DNA from: Strongyloides papillosus | Taxonomy: Eukaryota > Nematoda > Chromadorea > Rhabditida > Strongyloididae | Direction: 5' to 3' | Assembly: GCA_005656395.1 (NCBI GenBank) | Contig: SRSI01000065.1 | Coordinates: 99,688-163,687 of the forward strand | DNA: 64,000 bases | In this document: positions 22,001-31,339 of the stretch, in pieces | Layout: every line of letters starts with the position of its first letter | How positions within the stretch are numbered: position 1 is the stretch's first letter | Notes under the pieces: model-generated | The model's input: only the letters and a program-made list of their open reading frames with translations | Told to the model about the DNA's origin: nothing | The model's database searches: none | Made by a program: the position numbers and the translations under genes

Positions 22001-25000
22001 TTTATTTCTTCTTCAGTGAAGATAGAATTTTTATTATGATTTAATTTTTCATCTAGGAATAATTTTCCTATGCCAATATGTCTTATTGTTTTATAACCCA
22101 ATACTATGTCATACCTTAATGGTATAGAGCATATTTCAAAACGAACGTTGTATTTTTCACCTCTATAGGTGATGTCGACATTGGTATAACCATTTATGTT
22201 AATATTATGGCCAGATGCAGATACTGCTGCTATATCGGAATTATGTATTTCCAGGTTTAATGCGTCAGCTACCGTTTTGCTGATCATATTAATTGCTGCA
22301 CCTGTGTCTACCAGTGCTTTAAATTCGACATCACTAATTTGGACATCTACCGTGGGTAATAATGTCTTACTATCGGAATCTGTAATATTAAATACAGGAT
22401 ATTTCCGAACACCTGATCGTGTTACTGTTATTCCATTTTGGATCGGACGTGAGTATTCCGAAACTCGGTGTACCAGAGGTATACCACTTCCTCCTGGTCC
22501 GAAAGGATCATTCGATACGTTATTTGGTGTTCTTAACCGTGCTACTGTTCGAGAGATTGTGCCCCCAATCTTCTCTTTAGCCATTCTGCCTGCTATGGCA
22601 GAAAATACCCCAATGAGGAATGATAGAAAGGACTCATAATCTAGTCCTTTACCCTCAAAGTTTAGATTTTTAATTGAATTATTCAATTGGTCTGTGAAAC
22701 TAGATTTGTCTTCTTTTTTATTTTGTTGTATTTGTTTACGAAGATCGGTTACATTTAAGTACTCTAATTCCTGTGTGGTATCAATTATGCCTTCTACGTT
22801 ATTAAGTCTATTTATAAGAGCTTCTTTATGGATACAGGCTGTACCTTTTGGTATCCCTTGAATAGTTAGTATTTCGTGTGTTATCGTTTTTATATTATGG
22901 TAAGTATTGGTACGTAATGAATCGTATTTATTTAACTCATGCTGTGTAGATGTTAATTTATTATTTAACTCAGATTTGTCATCATCACATTTTTTACGAA
23001 GATCGTTTATTTCTTTAAGATGTGTTTCAGTCATCTTATTCTTTTCATCGAGACATTTATTTAACTCATCTGTTTGAACGCTAGGAGGTTCATTACTCCT
23101 ATCTGTCGATATTTGGTCTAAAAGGATTTTCCTATTTTCAGCAATTTCTTCAATTGCTTTTTTATCATCAAGACATTGTTTTGCCTTATCTGTTTCCCTT
23201 TGTAGATCTAATTCAAACTGATTTCTTTCAGTTAAACAATCATTTAGTTGTTTTTGTGTATCTCTATGAGTATTTATTTCGTCACGAATGCGATCATCTT
23301 TATCCTTTAATAGTTTTTGATGCTGATCTTTAGTATTACGAAGATCTGTCTGAGTATTACTTAACTCTGTATTTTTAGATTCTAATTGTGTTTTAAGAGA
23401 TTTTTCTGATTTCTCTAACTCTATTACCTTTTGTTGAGCATCTCTGAGTAATATGTCATTACTTAACCATTTATCTTTTTTGTTAATGGTATCTGCTATC
23501 ATCTCTTCGAGACCTTTAGCATACCGTTGTAATCCGTTGAATTGTATTTTGGCTTCAGCCTCATATTCTTGGCCGGAGCTACGGAGATTATCTACCATAT
23601 TATTTTTCCCGTATTCAGGAAGTTTGAAGCTATCAGCACTTAATGGTTGTGCTGTCCTTTGTGATCCGTCGGATGTTTCGCTTGTTATGCTCATTTCGTC
23701 ATCCGACTTTTTGGATTTATCACTAGGTAATGATACACTATCAATTGAATTAATTGATATGACGTTTTCAGGTGCCTTGGCCTTGGCTCCTGTCGTCTTT
23801 TTGGGCTTACATTTAGCATTGTATGCTTTTGCCATGTCGATGTATCGTTTTGCCTCATTGGCCACACTAGGTCCTTGTTCTGGTGATTTCTCATACCAGG
23901 TACCATCTTTACTAACGTATAAATTTTTGTAATTGCATTCATTTACGCGTTTCTTCTGAAAGGCTATCTCAGAAATCTTATTTCCGGGTTTTTCCCGTAT
24001 AAGTATTTGATGCATTAACGTGCCAGTGATTTCATATCTTCCCACTGGAAAACAGGCGGGGGGTATTACTCTAAATTGAGCTGCTGTCGCTGTTTTGACG
24101 TCCCATTTAGCGAGAGCATAGAATGCAGGAGCCATGGGTTGATCGCACGGTTCAACCTCATAGCTGGGTGGTAATGTTGCACTTGTCATTGGCAACAGGA
24201 TGAGCATAATGCAGGCCATCATTAACGTCATATTGTACTTCGCATTGGCTAAACTAGTAAGTACCAATTTATTGACGTAATCTGCCATTGATGCTTCCTC
24301 AACGCTATTCACCTGGGCTGTACCAGAGTGTTGTTTGCCATTTTTGGATCCTTTACCTTTGATATAGGTTTTACTATTATTTTTATAGTTATTATTAGAG
24401 TTATTATTATTACTCTTAGCGTTGTTCCTCTCACGGTTACCACCGTTTCCGTGATTATTTTTATTACCGTTATGTTTAGTATAGTTATTTTTACCTTTTT
24501 GTCTATTCTTATCATAATTATTGTTATGGTTTTTATGGTTATTACCTTTATTGTAATTATTTTTATGCCTATTATTGTTATGGCTTTTATTATTATCATG
24601 TTTATATTTATCGCTTGTCTTGTCGATATCTATTGCCTCATCCCCTTTGTTTATTTTATAATTTGGGTTATGATAGGCTAAAGAAGACTCAGCTTCAGTA
24701 AAGTGATTGGTGAACTCATTCCATCTCCAGTCTCTTCCTAACTCGATTCTCGCTTCTTTGCGAATTATGTGAGGTACTGCATCACAGAAGTTCATGACTT
24801 CCGATCTCATGAGAGCAGGGTTGTCATTAAGATATGCATCTATCGATGTTACATCGAATCGTTGTTGAAGATACTTTTCGTATTTCTTTATGAATTTTAC
24901 CATGTTATCGGTGCGTCTATCCCAATATGGTCTCTTTGCCAACATTTGGGTTCTGCTTTTTGTAGCAGAGCTTCTCATTTGAAGATATACAGCTTCTAAC

Positions 25001-25587
25001 AATGCAGGTAATTGGGTACCTACTTTTAGTTTCCCTGTTTCATCAGAAAACATTGGGCGTACTTGCGTTAGGAATCTGTAAGCATCGCTAGATTCGGGTA
25101 TGAAAATGTCAATGAATTTGACACAGACTTCACATGCTAATCCAAATGAATAATCAGTTGCAGTTATGCCTGATAACATGTTAAGAAGTTTATCTTTCCA
25201 CTTATTGAAATCGGTATCCGATCCTTTTGTAAAAGGTTGTAGTACAACACCTTTTTGAATATATCCTAATATTGTTCTAGACAACTCGTCTTGAAGCGGA
25301 TCAGCTTTTCTCGTGTCCCATATTACGGGTAATACGGCTGATCTTCCCTCTGGAATCTCACATAATGCCATGAGTTCAGTTAACTCATCCATTTGAGCTT
25401 TAATTAATCGCTCTTTTTCCTCCTTTGTAGGAATTCGTCCTACTGATAGGAGTCTTTGCTCATCTTTCCATTGTTTTGACCGAATGGTAAAGATGGCATC
25501 GAAATTTGCCATCCTAGAGGATCTAGGAGTTTCTTGGGCATTAGGAGCCGTTGGAAATGGATTACTACTAGTATTCATTACGTTCAA
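19045..25587 (-). CDS. gag-pol: Gag-Pol polyprotein, Ty3/gypsy type, with extra membrane/coiled-coil module
   Basis: One uninterrupted 2180-residue frame. Residues 1-310: capsid-like Gag. About 326-418: Asn/Lys/His-rich region that probably replaces a zinc-knuckle nucleocapsid, since no CCHC motif is seen. About 453-473: hydrophobic, signal-peptide-like, followed by PPSY and a Cys-containing segment to about 600. About 715-895: long charged coiled coil. About 983-1000: second hydrophobic segment. Protease DTG at 1094. Reverse transcriptase about 1370-1545 with YLDD at 1519-1522. RNase H TDAS at about 1664. Integrase zinc-binding region ending CDIC near 1886, then catalytic D1920, D1973 and E2009 (D-35-E spacing intact) and a WDGPY-type C-terminal module near 2131. 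All catalytic signatures look intact. No gag/pol frameshift or stop separates the parts, so processing or internal initiation must set the ratio. The segment between Gag and protease is not typical of the family. Confidence 0.95.
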   Translation of the reverse strand: MNVMNTSSNPFPTAPNAQETPRSSRMANFDAIFTIRSKQWKDEQRLLSVGRIPTKEEKERLIKAQMDELTELMALCEIPEGRSAVLPVIWDTRKADPLQDELSRTILGYIQKGVVLQPFTKGSDTDFNKWKDKLLNMLSGITATDYSFGLACEVCVKFIDIFIPESSDAYRFLTQVRPMFSDETGKLKVGTQLPALLEAVYLQMRSSATKSRTQMLAKRPYWDRRTDNMVKFIKKYEKYLQQRFDVTSIDAYLNDNPALMRSEVMNFCDAVPHIIRKEARIELGRDWRWNEFTNHFTEAESSLAYHNPNYKINKGDEAIDIDKTSDKYKHDNNKSHNNNRHKNNYNKGNNHKNHNNNYDKNRQKGKNNYTKHNGNKNNHGNGGNRERNNAKSNNNNSNNNYKNNSKTYIKGKGSKNGKQHSGTAQVNSVEEASMADYVNKLVLTSLANAKYNMTLMMACIMLILLPMTSATLPPSYEVEPCDQPMAPAFYALAKWDVKTATAAQFRVIPPACFPVGRYEITGTLMHQILIREKPGNKISEIAFQKKRVNECNYKNLYVSKDGTWYEKSPEQGPSVANEAKRYIDMAKAYNAKCKPKKTTGAKAKAPENVISINSIDSVSLPSDKSKKSDDEMSITSETSDGSQRTAQPLSADSFKLPEYGKNNMVDNLRSSGQEYEAEAKIQFNGLQRYAKGLEEMIADTINKKDKWLSNDILLRDAQQKVIELEKSEKSLKTQLESKNTELSNTQTDLRNTKDQHQKLLKDKDDRIRDEINTHRDTQKQLNDCLTERNQFELDLQRETDKAKQCLDDKKAIEEIAENRKILLDQISTDRSNEPPSVQTDELNKCLDEKNKMTETHLKEINDLRKKCDDDKSELNNKLTSTQHELNKYDSLRTNTYHNIKTITHEILTIQGIPKGTACIHKEALINRLNNVEGIIDTTQELEYLNVTDLRKQIQQNKKEDKSSFTDQLNNSIKNLNFEGKGLDYESFLSFLIGVFSAIAGRMAKEKIGGTISRTVARLRTPNNVSNDPFGPGGSGIPLVHRVSEYSRPIQNGITVTRSGVRKYPVFNITDSDSKTLLPTVDVQISDVEFKALVDTGAAINMISKTVADALNLEIHNSDIAAVSASGHNININGYTNVDITYRGEKYNVRFEICSIPLRYDIVLGYKTIRHIGIGKLFLDEKLNHNKNSIFTEEEIKIKPNSCTIFHVTLKNKHMNNTDVSVQIDKYWKESNMLLTMEQLCKVHDNKIPIVVINAGKNPVKIPKHSYIGDVFAIEEIDKDTLRVHSEEIIPEDADWEDSLPPYPMSSEPLSQEAFETLITSSNLSEKGHKELIKLLWRNRVAFHEYDGKSGLYNGSQRLKIDLKNTDDIPKKIKPARMSREKENEISKQIADMLANGMIEPSRSPYLSRVVLVRKKDQQWRFVVDFRYTNSLIKQQSHVIPRIDRITTEAAGKRFYTSFDLKAGFHQIPLDDNSKQIAAFVTHEGIFQYKVMPMGLTGSPDKFQEIMDEVLDGIPECYVYLDDILTCSNDESNHLKAIEKILQRIITYGMKISLAKCQFGQNSVKYLGFRLDSEGIHVNPEKVKALQDKPVPRTVKEVKSFLGAVSYFRKHIKNFAAIAAPLYGLEKDFKWEQKHTDAFEAMKKALIDAAVLSPPDNTKNYTIFTDASFQGLGAALTQQGRPIAFASRSLKPAEKNYPIIKLEALGLVYALKQFRPYIYGKHTLVITDHKPLLSLLKNKELESILQRYQMAIMEYDLTIQYVKGKDNAVADYLSRNDFLSITIKEEAFKDVFPDIVTPYDKPYIIENMKHHLNDEEAKKAKDGIFTLKKGGIRVYVPSLLREKLLKRFHNSVTLGNHLSLAKIGPKFKEIFYWESMNSDMNKIWTACDICNASKDHVGRLVETTKRHLPTAPGNWAILNADYMQVDDENILVIVDEYSKFAYAVVTKNQNGPTTRLQLSRCFTTLGFPLILRSDNGPAFISKAVQEYTTSIGVEQQFGSPYNHKSNACVERFNRTIREAIRVERLIAKQEKRNPMKLSDIVYHFTYAYNRSKHLTTGIAPATLLLNTPDNLTNNISIHNGYSGILQLYKNTKTELKDDDTRRKGIQIQPNDLVMKKVISRKDTSTSNKNQPTWDGPYKVIQRLYGDTYEIEKLGKSRKTRQNIEKIHGDMLKLHNNQSQKT

Positions 25588-26456
25588 AGTTCAAATACCT
25601 TTACTTTTTTTTAGCTGTTTATCAGTCTATTTTGTATTTCCTTATTGGAAATAGTTATTTATATTTTATATTTGGTATGTATAACTTTATATTGTTATTT
25701 GTGTGTATACTGTATAGTATAGTCTGTTGTAGAATAAACTTGTAGCTTATTCAGTGGTTATAAGTATTTATGTTCCACAAGACGAATCGTATGGAATTGA
25801 TGATAATTATGTAGTTTATAAAACGAATCTTATAAACGGTTTTTAACTTGTTTATTTATCTTATTGAAGACGAATCTTCAATAATGTGAGTATAAGATAT
25901 TTGATATCGAAAACGAATCGTCGATATGATTTAATTGATAATTTGGTATTGACAACTAATCGTCAATACGATTTTAAAGGTTTAATATTGACAACGAATC
26001 GTCAATATGGTTTTAAAGGTTTTTAAGTATTGAAAACGAATCGTCAATACGGTTTTAACGGTAATAATTTCAATTTACTTTTTGAAGTAAATTCGGCAGC
26101 AGCAGCAATAGTTGTGTTTTAAACAACTTAAACGGTAAAAAGAAAAGAATGTATCAGTCTTGAAATTTTCTTTCTTTTTATACGCCGCATCAACCCCACC
26201 TTTTTCTCCGTATTTGGGGCGCGCCTGCATAAACTAGATTATCATTTGGCAAACTTACTTGATGGGCTTATCTGGTTTCACGGGAGGCGGTGGTTGACGG
26301 AATTCGTTCTCTTTTTGGTCTTTTCTAGACATCCTTGAGAGATTGATCTTTCCGAAGATCATACTATACTAATGAATTTTTTTATGGTAGCGGTTTTCTT
26401 CCACGTCATCGAGATCTGGCAGCCGTAGACAGATTGCTCCATCTACTCGCCACCAG
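25588..26456 (-). other. 5' leader of the retrotransposon
   Basis: About 870 bases between primer site and Gag start, long for this class. It holds a cluster of hairpins (25773-26050), a CAGCAGCAG-containing stretch near 26097, and a less AT-rich block (26180-26460). No open frame of note. Confidence 0.7.
25773..26050 (-). promoter_or_regulatory. Seven-hairpin cluster with near-invariant loop in the leader
   Basis: Plus-strand positions: 25773-25796 (weak), 25814-25837, 25861-25884, 25904-25927, 25946-25969, 25985-26008 and 26027-26050. Loops read AACGAATC, GACGAATC or AACTAATC (GAUUCGUU in element RNA). Stems differ but pair: GTTTATAA/TTATAAAC, TTATTGAA/TTCAATAA, ATATCGA/TCGATAT, GTATTGAC/GTCAATAC, ATATTGAC/GTCAATAT. 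Constant loop with covarying stems is the signature of a selected RNA structure. Position in the leader suggests Gag binding and packaging, dimerisation or translation control; which one is inference. Confidence 0.85.
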
Positions 26457-26462
26457 ATCTCG
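26410..26462 (-). promoter_or_regulatory. Stem-loop overlapping the primer-binding site
   Basis: CGAGATCTGG (26410-26419) pairs perfectly with CCAGATCTCG (26453-26462), enclosing 33 bases. The 3' arm covers the inner six bases of the primer-binding site, so the tRNA site is partly held in a stem, as known for several retroviral leaders. Confidence 0.65.
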
Positions 26463-26474
26463 GTGGAACCTCCA
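26457..26474 (-). other. Primer-binding site, tRNA-Gln
   Basis: Directly beside the 5' LTR, the minus strand reads TGGAGGTTCCACCGAGAT. This is complementary to the 3' end of eukaryotic tRNA-Gln (ATCTCGGTGGAACCT plus CCA) over 18 bases, with no gap between LTR and site. Confidence 0.85.
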
Positions 26475-26581
26475 TGTTAACAAAAATATGAAGGAATAGA
26501 TTTATTTAATAAGAAAGAACAGGAATGACAATTTATGCTAAATAATTATTACTTAAATACACACATCCGTGGGTGTGTACA
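26475..26581 (-). repeat. 5' LTR of the 10.2-kb retrotransposon
   Basis: 107 bp, identical to the 3' LTR. In transcription direction: TGTACACACC start, TATTTAA at 26559-26553 (about 23 bases in), AATAAA at 26506-26501, and the terminus TGTTAACA. Promoter and poly(A) signals are packed within about 60 bases, so U3, R and U5 must all be tiny. Confidence 0.95.
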
Positions 26582-26585
26582 AAGC

Positions 26586-27150
26586 CAAAATTGATTTTTG
26601 TGACAAAAATAGCGAATTTGTTGGCATTTAGTTAAAAATAACGTCTTTCGTTATTAAGCTATAAACTTCGCGAGACTATCTTTTTTATGTTAGATTTAGA
26701 TCTTTATAACAAACATTATTTTATTCGTTTCTATTAAATTATCAATAAATTAAAGTTTTTTAACTTTAAAGTTTTTTTCCAAAAAGGTTATCATTCTTTG
26801 GTCATTACCTTAACCAGTTTCAGTAAATTTCTAAAGTATTGCGTTTCCGCTCTATTCTGAAATTGTAACTTTTATGATGACATACTAATCAAATTATTTT
26901 ATTAACTTTGAAGAAAGTTTATTTTCTGATCAAAACTGTATTAAAGAAGGGGTCAAAAAAGCTGTTTTTAAGAATAACTTGACCAAATTTTGACCGAAAA
27001 TTTTCCAAACTGACTCAGGCCTACTAGTTAAAAATAACATAACTCTTGGCTATTTACTCATAAAAATCGATTTTATTTAAAAGAAGTTGTGAGAAAGACA
27101 ATTTTTTTATTTCTTTTTATTATAGATTCTATAAACAGTTTTAAGAATCT
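26586..27150 (+). repeat. Dispersed repeat family 2, copy A, right part
   Basis: Resumes exactly where copy A was interrupted and matches 38660-39190 and 54170-54735, including TTGAAGTTTTT-rich text, AAGCTATAAACTTCG and the terminal GAGAAAGACAATTTTTTTAT. Confidence 0.75.
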
Positions 27151-27443
27151 ACACCACTAGAAAAGTTTATATAATAAGAAAATTGAAGAGATGTTAGATT
27201 ATGAAGAAATCAAAGAACACAACATTTAAATTAAAGCTTAAGATCAGAGATTACAACCAAACACTCAATTGTTAATTTAAAACTTTTTGTTACTGATGTA
27301 ATTAATAATACAGCTAATTGTGACTAATTTATTCTACCTTTCTTTTTAATTGAGAATGTTAAATCATCTAAAATCTACTTAATCGTCTTCACTATAATTA
27401 GTAAAATGTGTTGTTGTCTTATCTACTTTTTCCGTGTCGTAGT

Positions 27444-29560
27444 ACACACAAAAAAAAAGAACACAGGTTTGCAAAAAATGTAATAAATTTGTCCCACCAT
27501 TAAAATTCAAATTTTCTTTATTTGCGACTAATTTTGTCTCACTATTTCGCATATAAAAATTACATAGAAAATTAAAAAATTATTAAACATTAATTATTTA
27601 ATATAAATCCAATATTTTTAAAAGAACTTTTTTGTTTAAATTAATGAAAAAAATTTCAATCATTCCTAAATTATTATAACATCCACATCTCATTTTTGAA
27701 ATAAATAATATAGTATAGACAAACAGAAGTATTTAATATTTGTGCTTTATTAATAGTTTTTAGAAAAACAACTAAAAAAGGTAACTATTTGAATTTACTG
27801 GTTTTGGTATAATTTATTTATTTACATGATGTAAATTTTTTAACTATTAAATATTTTCTAAAAAATATATGATATCGGTGAAAACAAAATCTCTAATTTT
27901 TTCATAGACTTTAAAGAATGCCAAATTTGTCGGTTAAAGTTGATTTTGTTTTAAAAACACACACAGAAAAAAAAACACAAGTTTGCATAAAATGTAACAA
28001 TTTGTCCCACCTAAAAAAATTTGATTTTTCTTGATTTGCGTCTAATTTTATCGCAATTATTTTGTAGATGAAAAATTAAAACAATAATTAGTGAATTATT
28101 AAAATAAGTTTCTCTTTTTTTAGTATACTACTTTTATTCCAGAACATAAGTTGTTTTCTACAATACATTTTTAAATACAAGATTAGAATTTAATTCTATG
28201 TAAAATTACAAACACTTTTATAAAAAAAACATTTTTAACATATTACAGTACATTTTTTAAATATTTTTTAATCGTTTGAATTATTATAAATTGTATTTTA
28301 TAAAATTTTCACGTTTGATGCTCTAAATTGTTTTCATAATGTCTTTTGAACCCAAGAATTTAAGAGTTATCTACATCAAATATGCTATATCTTATGACAT
28401 TTTGCGCCATCTTTTTTATCAATTTGCGCCATTTTTATCATTTTTGGTACATCTTTTTGACCAATTTGCGCCATCTTTTTTCAGACGGTAGACATTCGTT
28501 TGTCCATGGTTACTCATATTTTTTCCTGTTTTAATGTCATTTCGCTTGATCACAGGTGACCACGGGCAAGTTAATTTCCATCGTCTCTTTTTTAACTAAA
28601 TTAGAGTAGGGGTCGCTGTAAAGTGCAATACCGTGTGTGAACTGAATCCAATGGAATAATTAAAAAATAAGTTAGTAAAAAATAAAAAAGAGTGCTTTTT
28701 CGCTTGCCCATATTATGTATGTTTCTTAAAAAAATCATTTTTGTTACCCAATGGACAAGCGAAAGTCACTTTTTTCAATTCAATTCCACTTTATTTTAAT
28801 AATATTATTTTACTCTTTAACATACCTAAATTATGTTGAAAGATAATTTATTTGGTATAAAAGATACATGTCGCAAAAATGTATTAAGATGGTGCAAATT
28901 GGTAAAAAAGATGGCGCAAAATGTCATAAGATGTAGCAAATTTTACAAATATGTAGCATATTTAATGTAGTTGACTGTCAAATTCCATTTTCCATGTCTT
29001 TTAAAGATCATCTTTAAAAATCAAACTTATGAAAAGTTATAAAATAATATAGATTTTTATTTATAGTAAAAAAATAACGTTTACATATTTTAATTTAAAA
29101 TAAGAACGAATACTAAAGTAATATTTTTAATTAATAATACTTTGTGTGAGTAAATAATTACTGTTTTTCTTTATTATTGTTGTGAAATTTTTAAACTTAT
29201 TGTCCTTAATAGATTGTTTAAAATAATGATCTTTATTAAAACATCAATAATTTTACACGGAATTGACCTTTAATAGCATTTTTTATAAAATAAAAAAACA
29301 AGTTAAGATCTAAATGGACATAATGTCATAAAAAATATCAAATTAAAAAAAGTCACATTAATTGAAAAAGTTAAACATATATATCTTTGTAAAAAAAACG
29401 GTAAAATGTATGCGACAACCCAATATTTTGCGTTGTTTAAAAATTTATGCTATTGCTTGATAATTTTAAAATTTGAATAATATTCAATTTTTTAAAATGG
29501 TGGGACATTTTTTTGCATTATAGATAGATTTGTCAAAATTTGTCCTTTTTTTCTGTGTAT
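27444..29560 (+). repeat. Dispersed repeat family 1 with terminal inverted repeats (plus a partial upstream copy)
   Basis: The full element is about 27961-29560: the left end ACACAGAAAAAAAAACACAA...TTTGTCCCACC is mirrored at the right end (GGTGGGACATTTTTTTGC...TTTTTTTCTGTGTA). A second left end at 27449-27501 (ACAGGTTTGC...GTCCCACC) shows a truncated copy immediately upstream. The interior matches 3630-4365. No transposase frame remains, so it is non-autonomous. It contains the nested MITE at 28368-28978. Confidence 0.65.
28368..28978. mobile_element. MITE nested in family 1 repeat
   Basis: About 611 bp with long inverted ends: CTACATCAAATATGCTA...CTTATGACATTTTGCGCCATC on the left and GATGGCGCAAAATGTCATAAG...TAGCATATTTAATGTAG on the right. 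GCGCCATCTTTTTT sub-repeats lie within each arm. The interior has a second inverted pair (TTTTTCGCTTGCCCA at about 28696 and TGGACAAGCGAAAG at about 28752). The 3630-4365 repeat copy lacks this block. No coding frame; family not recognised. Confidence 0.75.
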
Positions 29561-29689
29561 ACTTTTTCTAAATCATTTTTGGAGTTAGATCGAAATAAGA
29601 GCGACCAAAAGTTTTTGATTGTAAACAATTTGTTTTTTACTTTTATGATGTTTTAAAAAAAATATTAAAATTAGCAAACATTTTTATTA

Positions 29690-30690
29690 TTTTTATAGAT
29701 TTTTAAAAATTAAAAAATATTTTTTTTATACAAAAAAATCTATATTTTTTCAAAATTTTTTTCAATTTAATTAACTAAAAATCATTAGAAAAATGGGATT
29801 TAATAAAAATAATAAGGGATTTTATAGACAAATAAAGAATTTTACAAAAAAAATAAACTTCCCAGTAAAATAACCAAAAATGCTTACAAATCAAAACAAA
29901 GATGATAGTCAAAGATCCATTGAAGAGTATCTCGGCACTGATAGTCAACATCACTTAGATAGGCAGACGAATTGACCAGTTGCTTTACTAGTTAGAAAAA
30001 AATCCAGGAATTCTTAAGATTTCAAGGCTGCATCTTAGTTTTTCTAATACTAATCAACTTTAACCCAACGTCTCTCATAAAGGCTACCAATTAATAATAA
30101 TTAATTACACTTATATGAGGTGAAAATAATAGCAGTGCTTGCTAGTGAATGCGCAATGCTTTAGCTTCATCAAAAAATGAATGAAACAAGTTAATTTACT
30201 TTAAAAAAATCAAAAAATCTACTCAAAAACACAAATGCTGTAAAAAAAATTGCTAAAATGCTTTAAAATATGTTTGTTTATAGTTATTTATGTATAAAGA
30301 AATAAGTCATTTTTTTGAGATATTTAGTATTTCTCAAAACCTTATTATAAGAAGATAAATATCACTAATGGATTGTCATGGTATATAAATCATATAATTT
30401 TGATATCTTATTTTTTAAAATAAATTTGATCATTCAATTTATATTGTGTTACCTACATCATTGATTTCGCCAAGCACGGTGTCGATACCGAATAACACAT
30501 GCTTATAATACCAAAATATTAAAAAAAAATCATTCTAAAACACAAATGCTGCACAAAAAAAATAAGCTGCAAATGCTAAAAAATATGTTTATTTATCGTT
30601 ATCTTTGCTTAGAATATTCTCTATCTCAAAAAAAACTCCACTAAAAAACAATTTGACGCTGGTCATTATTAATCTGAACTTTAACCATTT
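29690..30690 (+). repeat. Dispersed repeat family 3, copy 1
   Basis: Closely matches 39195-39900. The best block is CCAGTAAAATAACCAAAAATGC through CACTTAGATAGGCAGACGA (about 29872-29970), followed by CACAAATGCTG units and ending AATTTGACGCTGGTC. No open frame. A weaker copy may lie near 58670-58760. Confidence 0.7.
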
Positions 30691-31069
30691 GGTATATTGT
30701 AGATTGAAAGTCACTCTCATGTTTATGGAAAATTGACCAAATTTGTTAATGTTGCGTAATGTTAGAGCATAAAAATAGTGAAATTTACAAGTATTTTTAC
30801 TTTAACTGTAAAAAAACATGATTTTTTAGTAAGTTTTATTTTTTACATTGGAGGTCACCATCTAGTATATGAAAAATCAGCCATATTTGTTAATGTTTAT
30901 ATTGTAGTATTAACAAACTACCTAAAAATAAATTGATTACAATCAGTGAAAAACAATTACATTCTTATGTCGAGAAAATTAAAATAACTATCTATATATT
31001 TTCACAATCCTTATATCTAAACGTTATAACCCCTGGAAGTGCCCGGTAAAATGACAAATGATCTTTAAA

Positions 31070-31300
31070 CGAAATTATTTAAATCTTATTTTACTCTTGG
31101 ATTATCAAATGTATTGTAGAAAACAACTTAAGTTTTAAAATAAAGGTAAAAATGCAATTTAGTATAAATTTTATACTATATTAAATTATAAATTTCACAT
31201 TTTTATCATTATTATTTCTTTGTCTTTTAATATTTGTTATATTCATTTATTTTAATTATAGATATTAAGAGACAAATAAGATAATTTTAATTAAATCTCG
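31070..31300 (-). repeat. Family 1 repeat, reverse copy, outer part
   Basis: TGTATTGTAGAAAACAACTTA (about 31109) is the reverse complement of the family 1 core. The rest of this copy resumes at 34860-35075, ending GCAAACCTGTGTC, so about 3.5 kb has inserted between. Confidence 0.6.
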
Positions 31301-31339
31301 TTTTTTGAGTCACCCGAACATTTTTTAAAAATTTTATAC

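Larger units (their letters stand above)
16340..26581 (-). mobile_element. Complete Ty3/gypsy LTR retrotransposon with antisense genes
   Basis: A 10,242-bp element bounded by identical 107-bp direct repeats (16340-16446 and 26475-26581) starting TGTTAACA and ending GTGTACA on the plus strand, with 4-bp duplication AAGC on both sides (16336-16339, 26582-26585). The flanks rejoin to a sequence like other copies of the host repeat (TTGAAGACAAAAATGATTTTTG at about 38.65 kb), an independent empty-site check. Gag-Pol lies on the minus strand; domain order protease, reverse transcriptase, RNase H, integrase with a GPY/F-like end places it in Ty3/gypsy. A tRNA-Gln primer site and a polypurine tract abut the LTRs. 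Two extra genes run on the plus strand between pol and the 3' LTR. Identical LTRs and an open frame indicate a young, possibly active insertion. Confidence 0.96.

Noticed and set aside
22196..24681. Several 80-160-codon plus-strand frames inside gag-pol
   Set aside because: Shadows of the long minus-strand frame. They lack splice signals or family features, unlike the two antisense genes outside gag-pol.
26451..26474. Sequence identical to the 3' end of a tRNA-Gln
   Set aside because: Only the 3' end is present, without the rest of a cloverleaf, and it abuts the LTR; it is the primer-binding site, not a tRNA gene.
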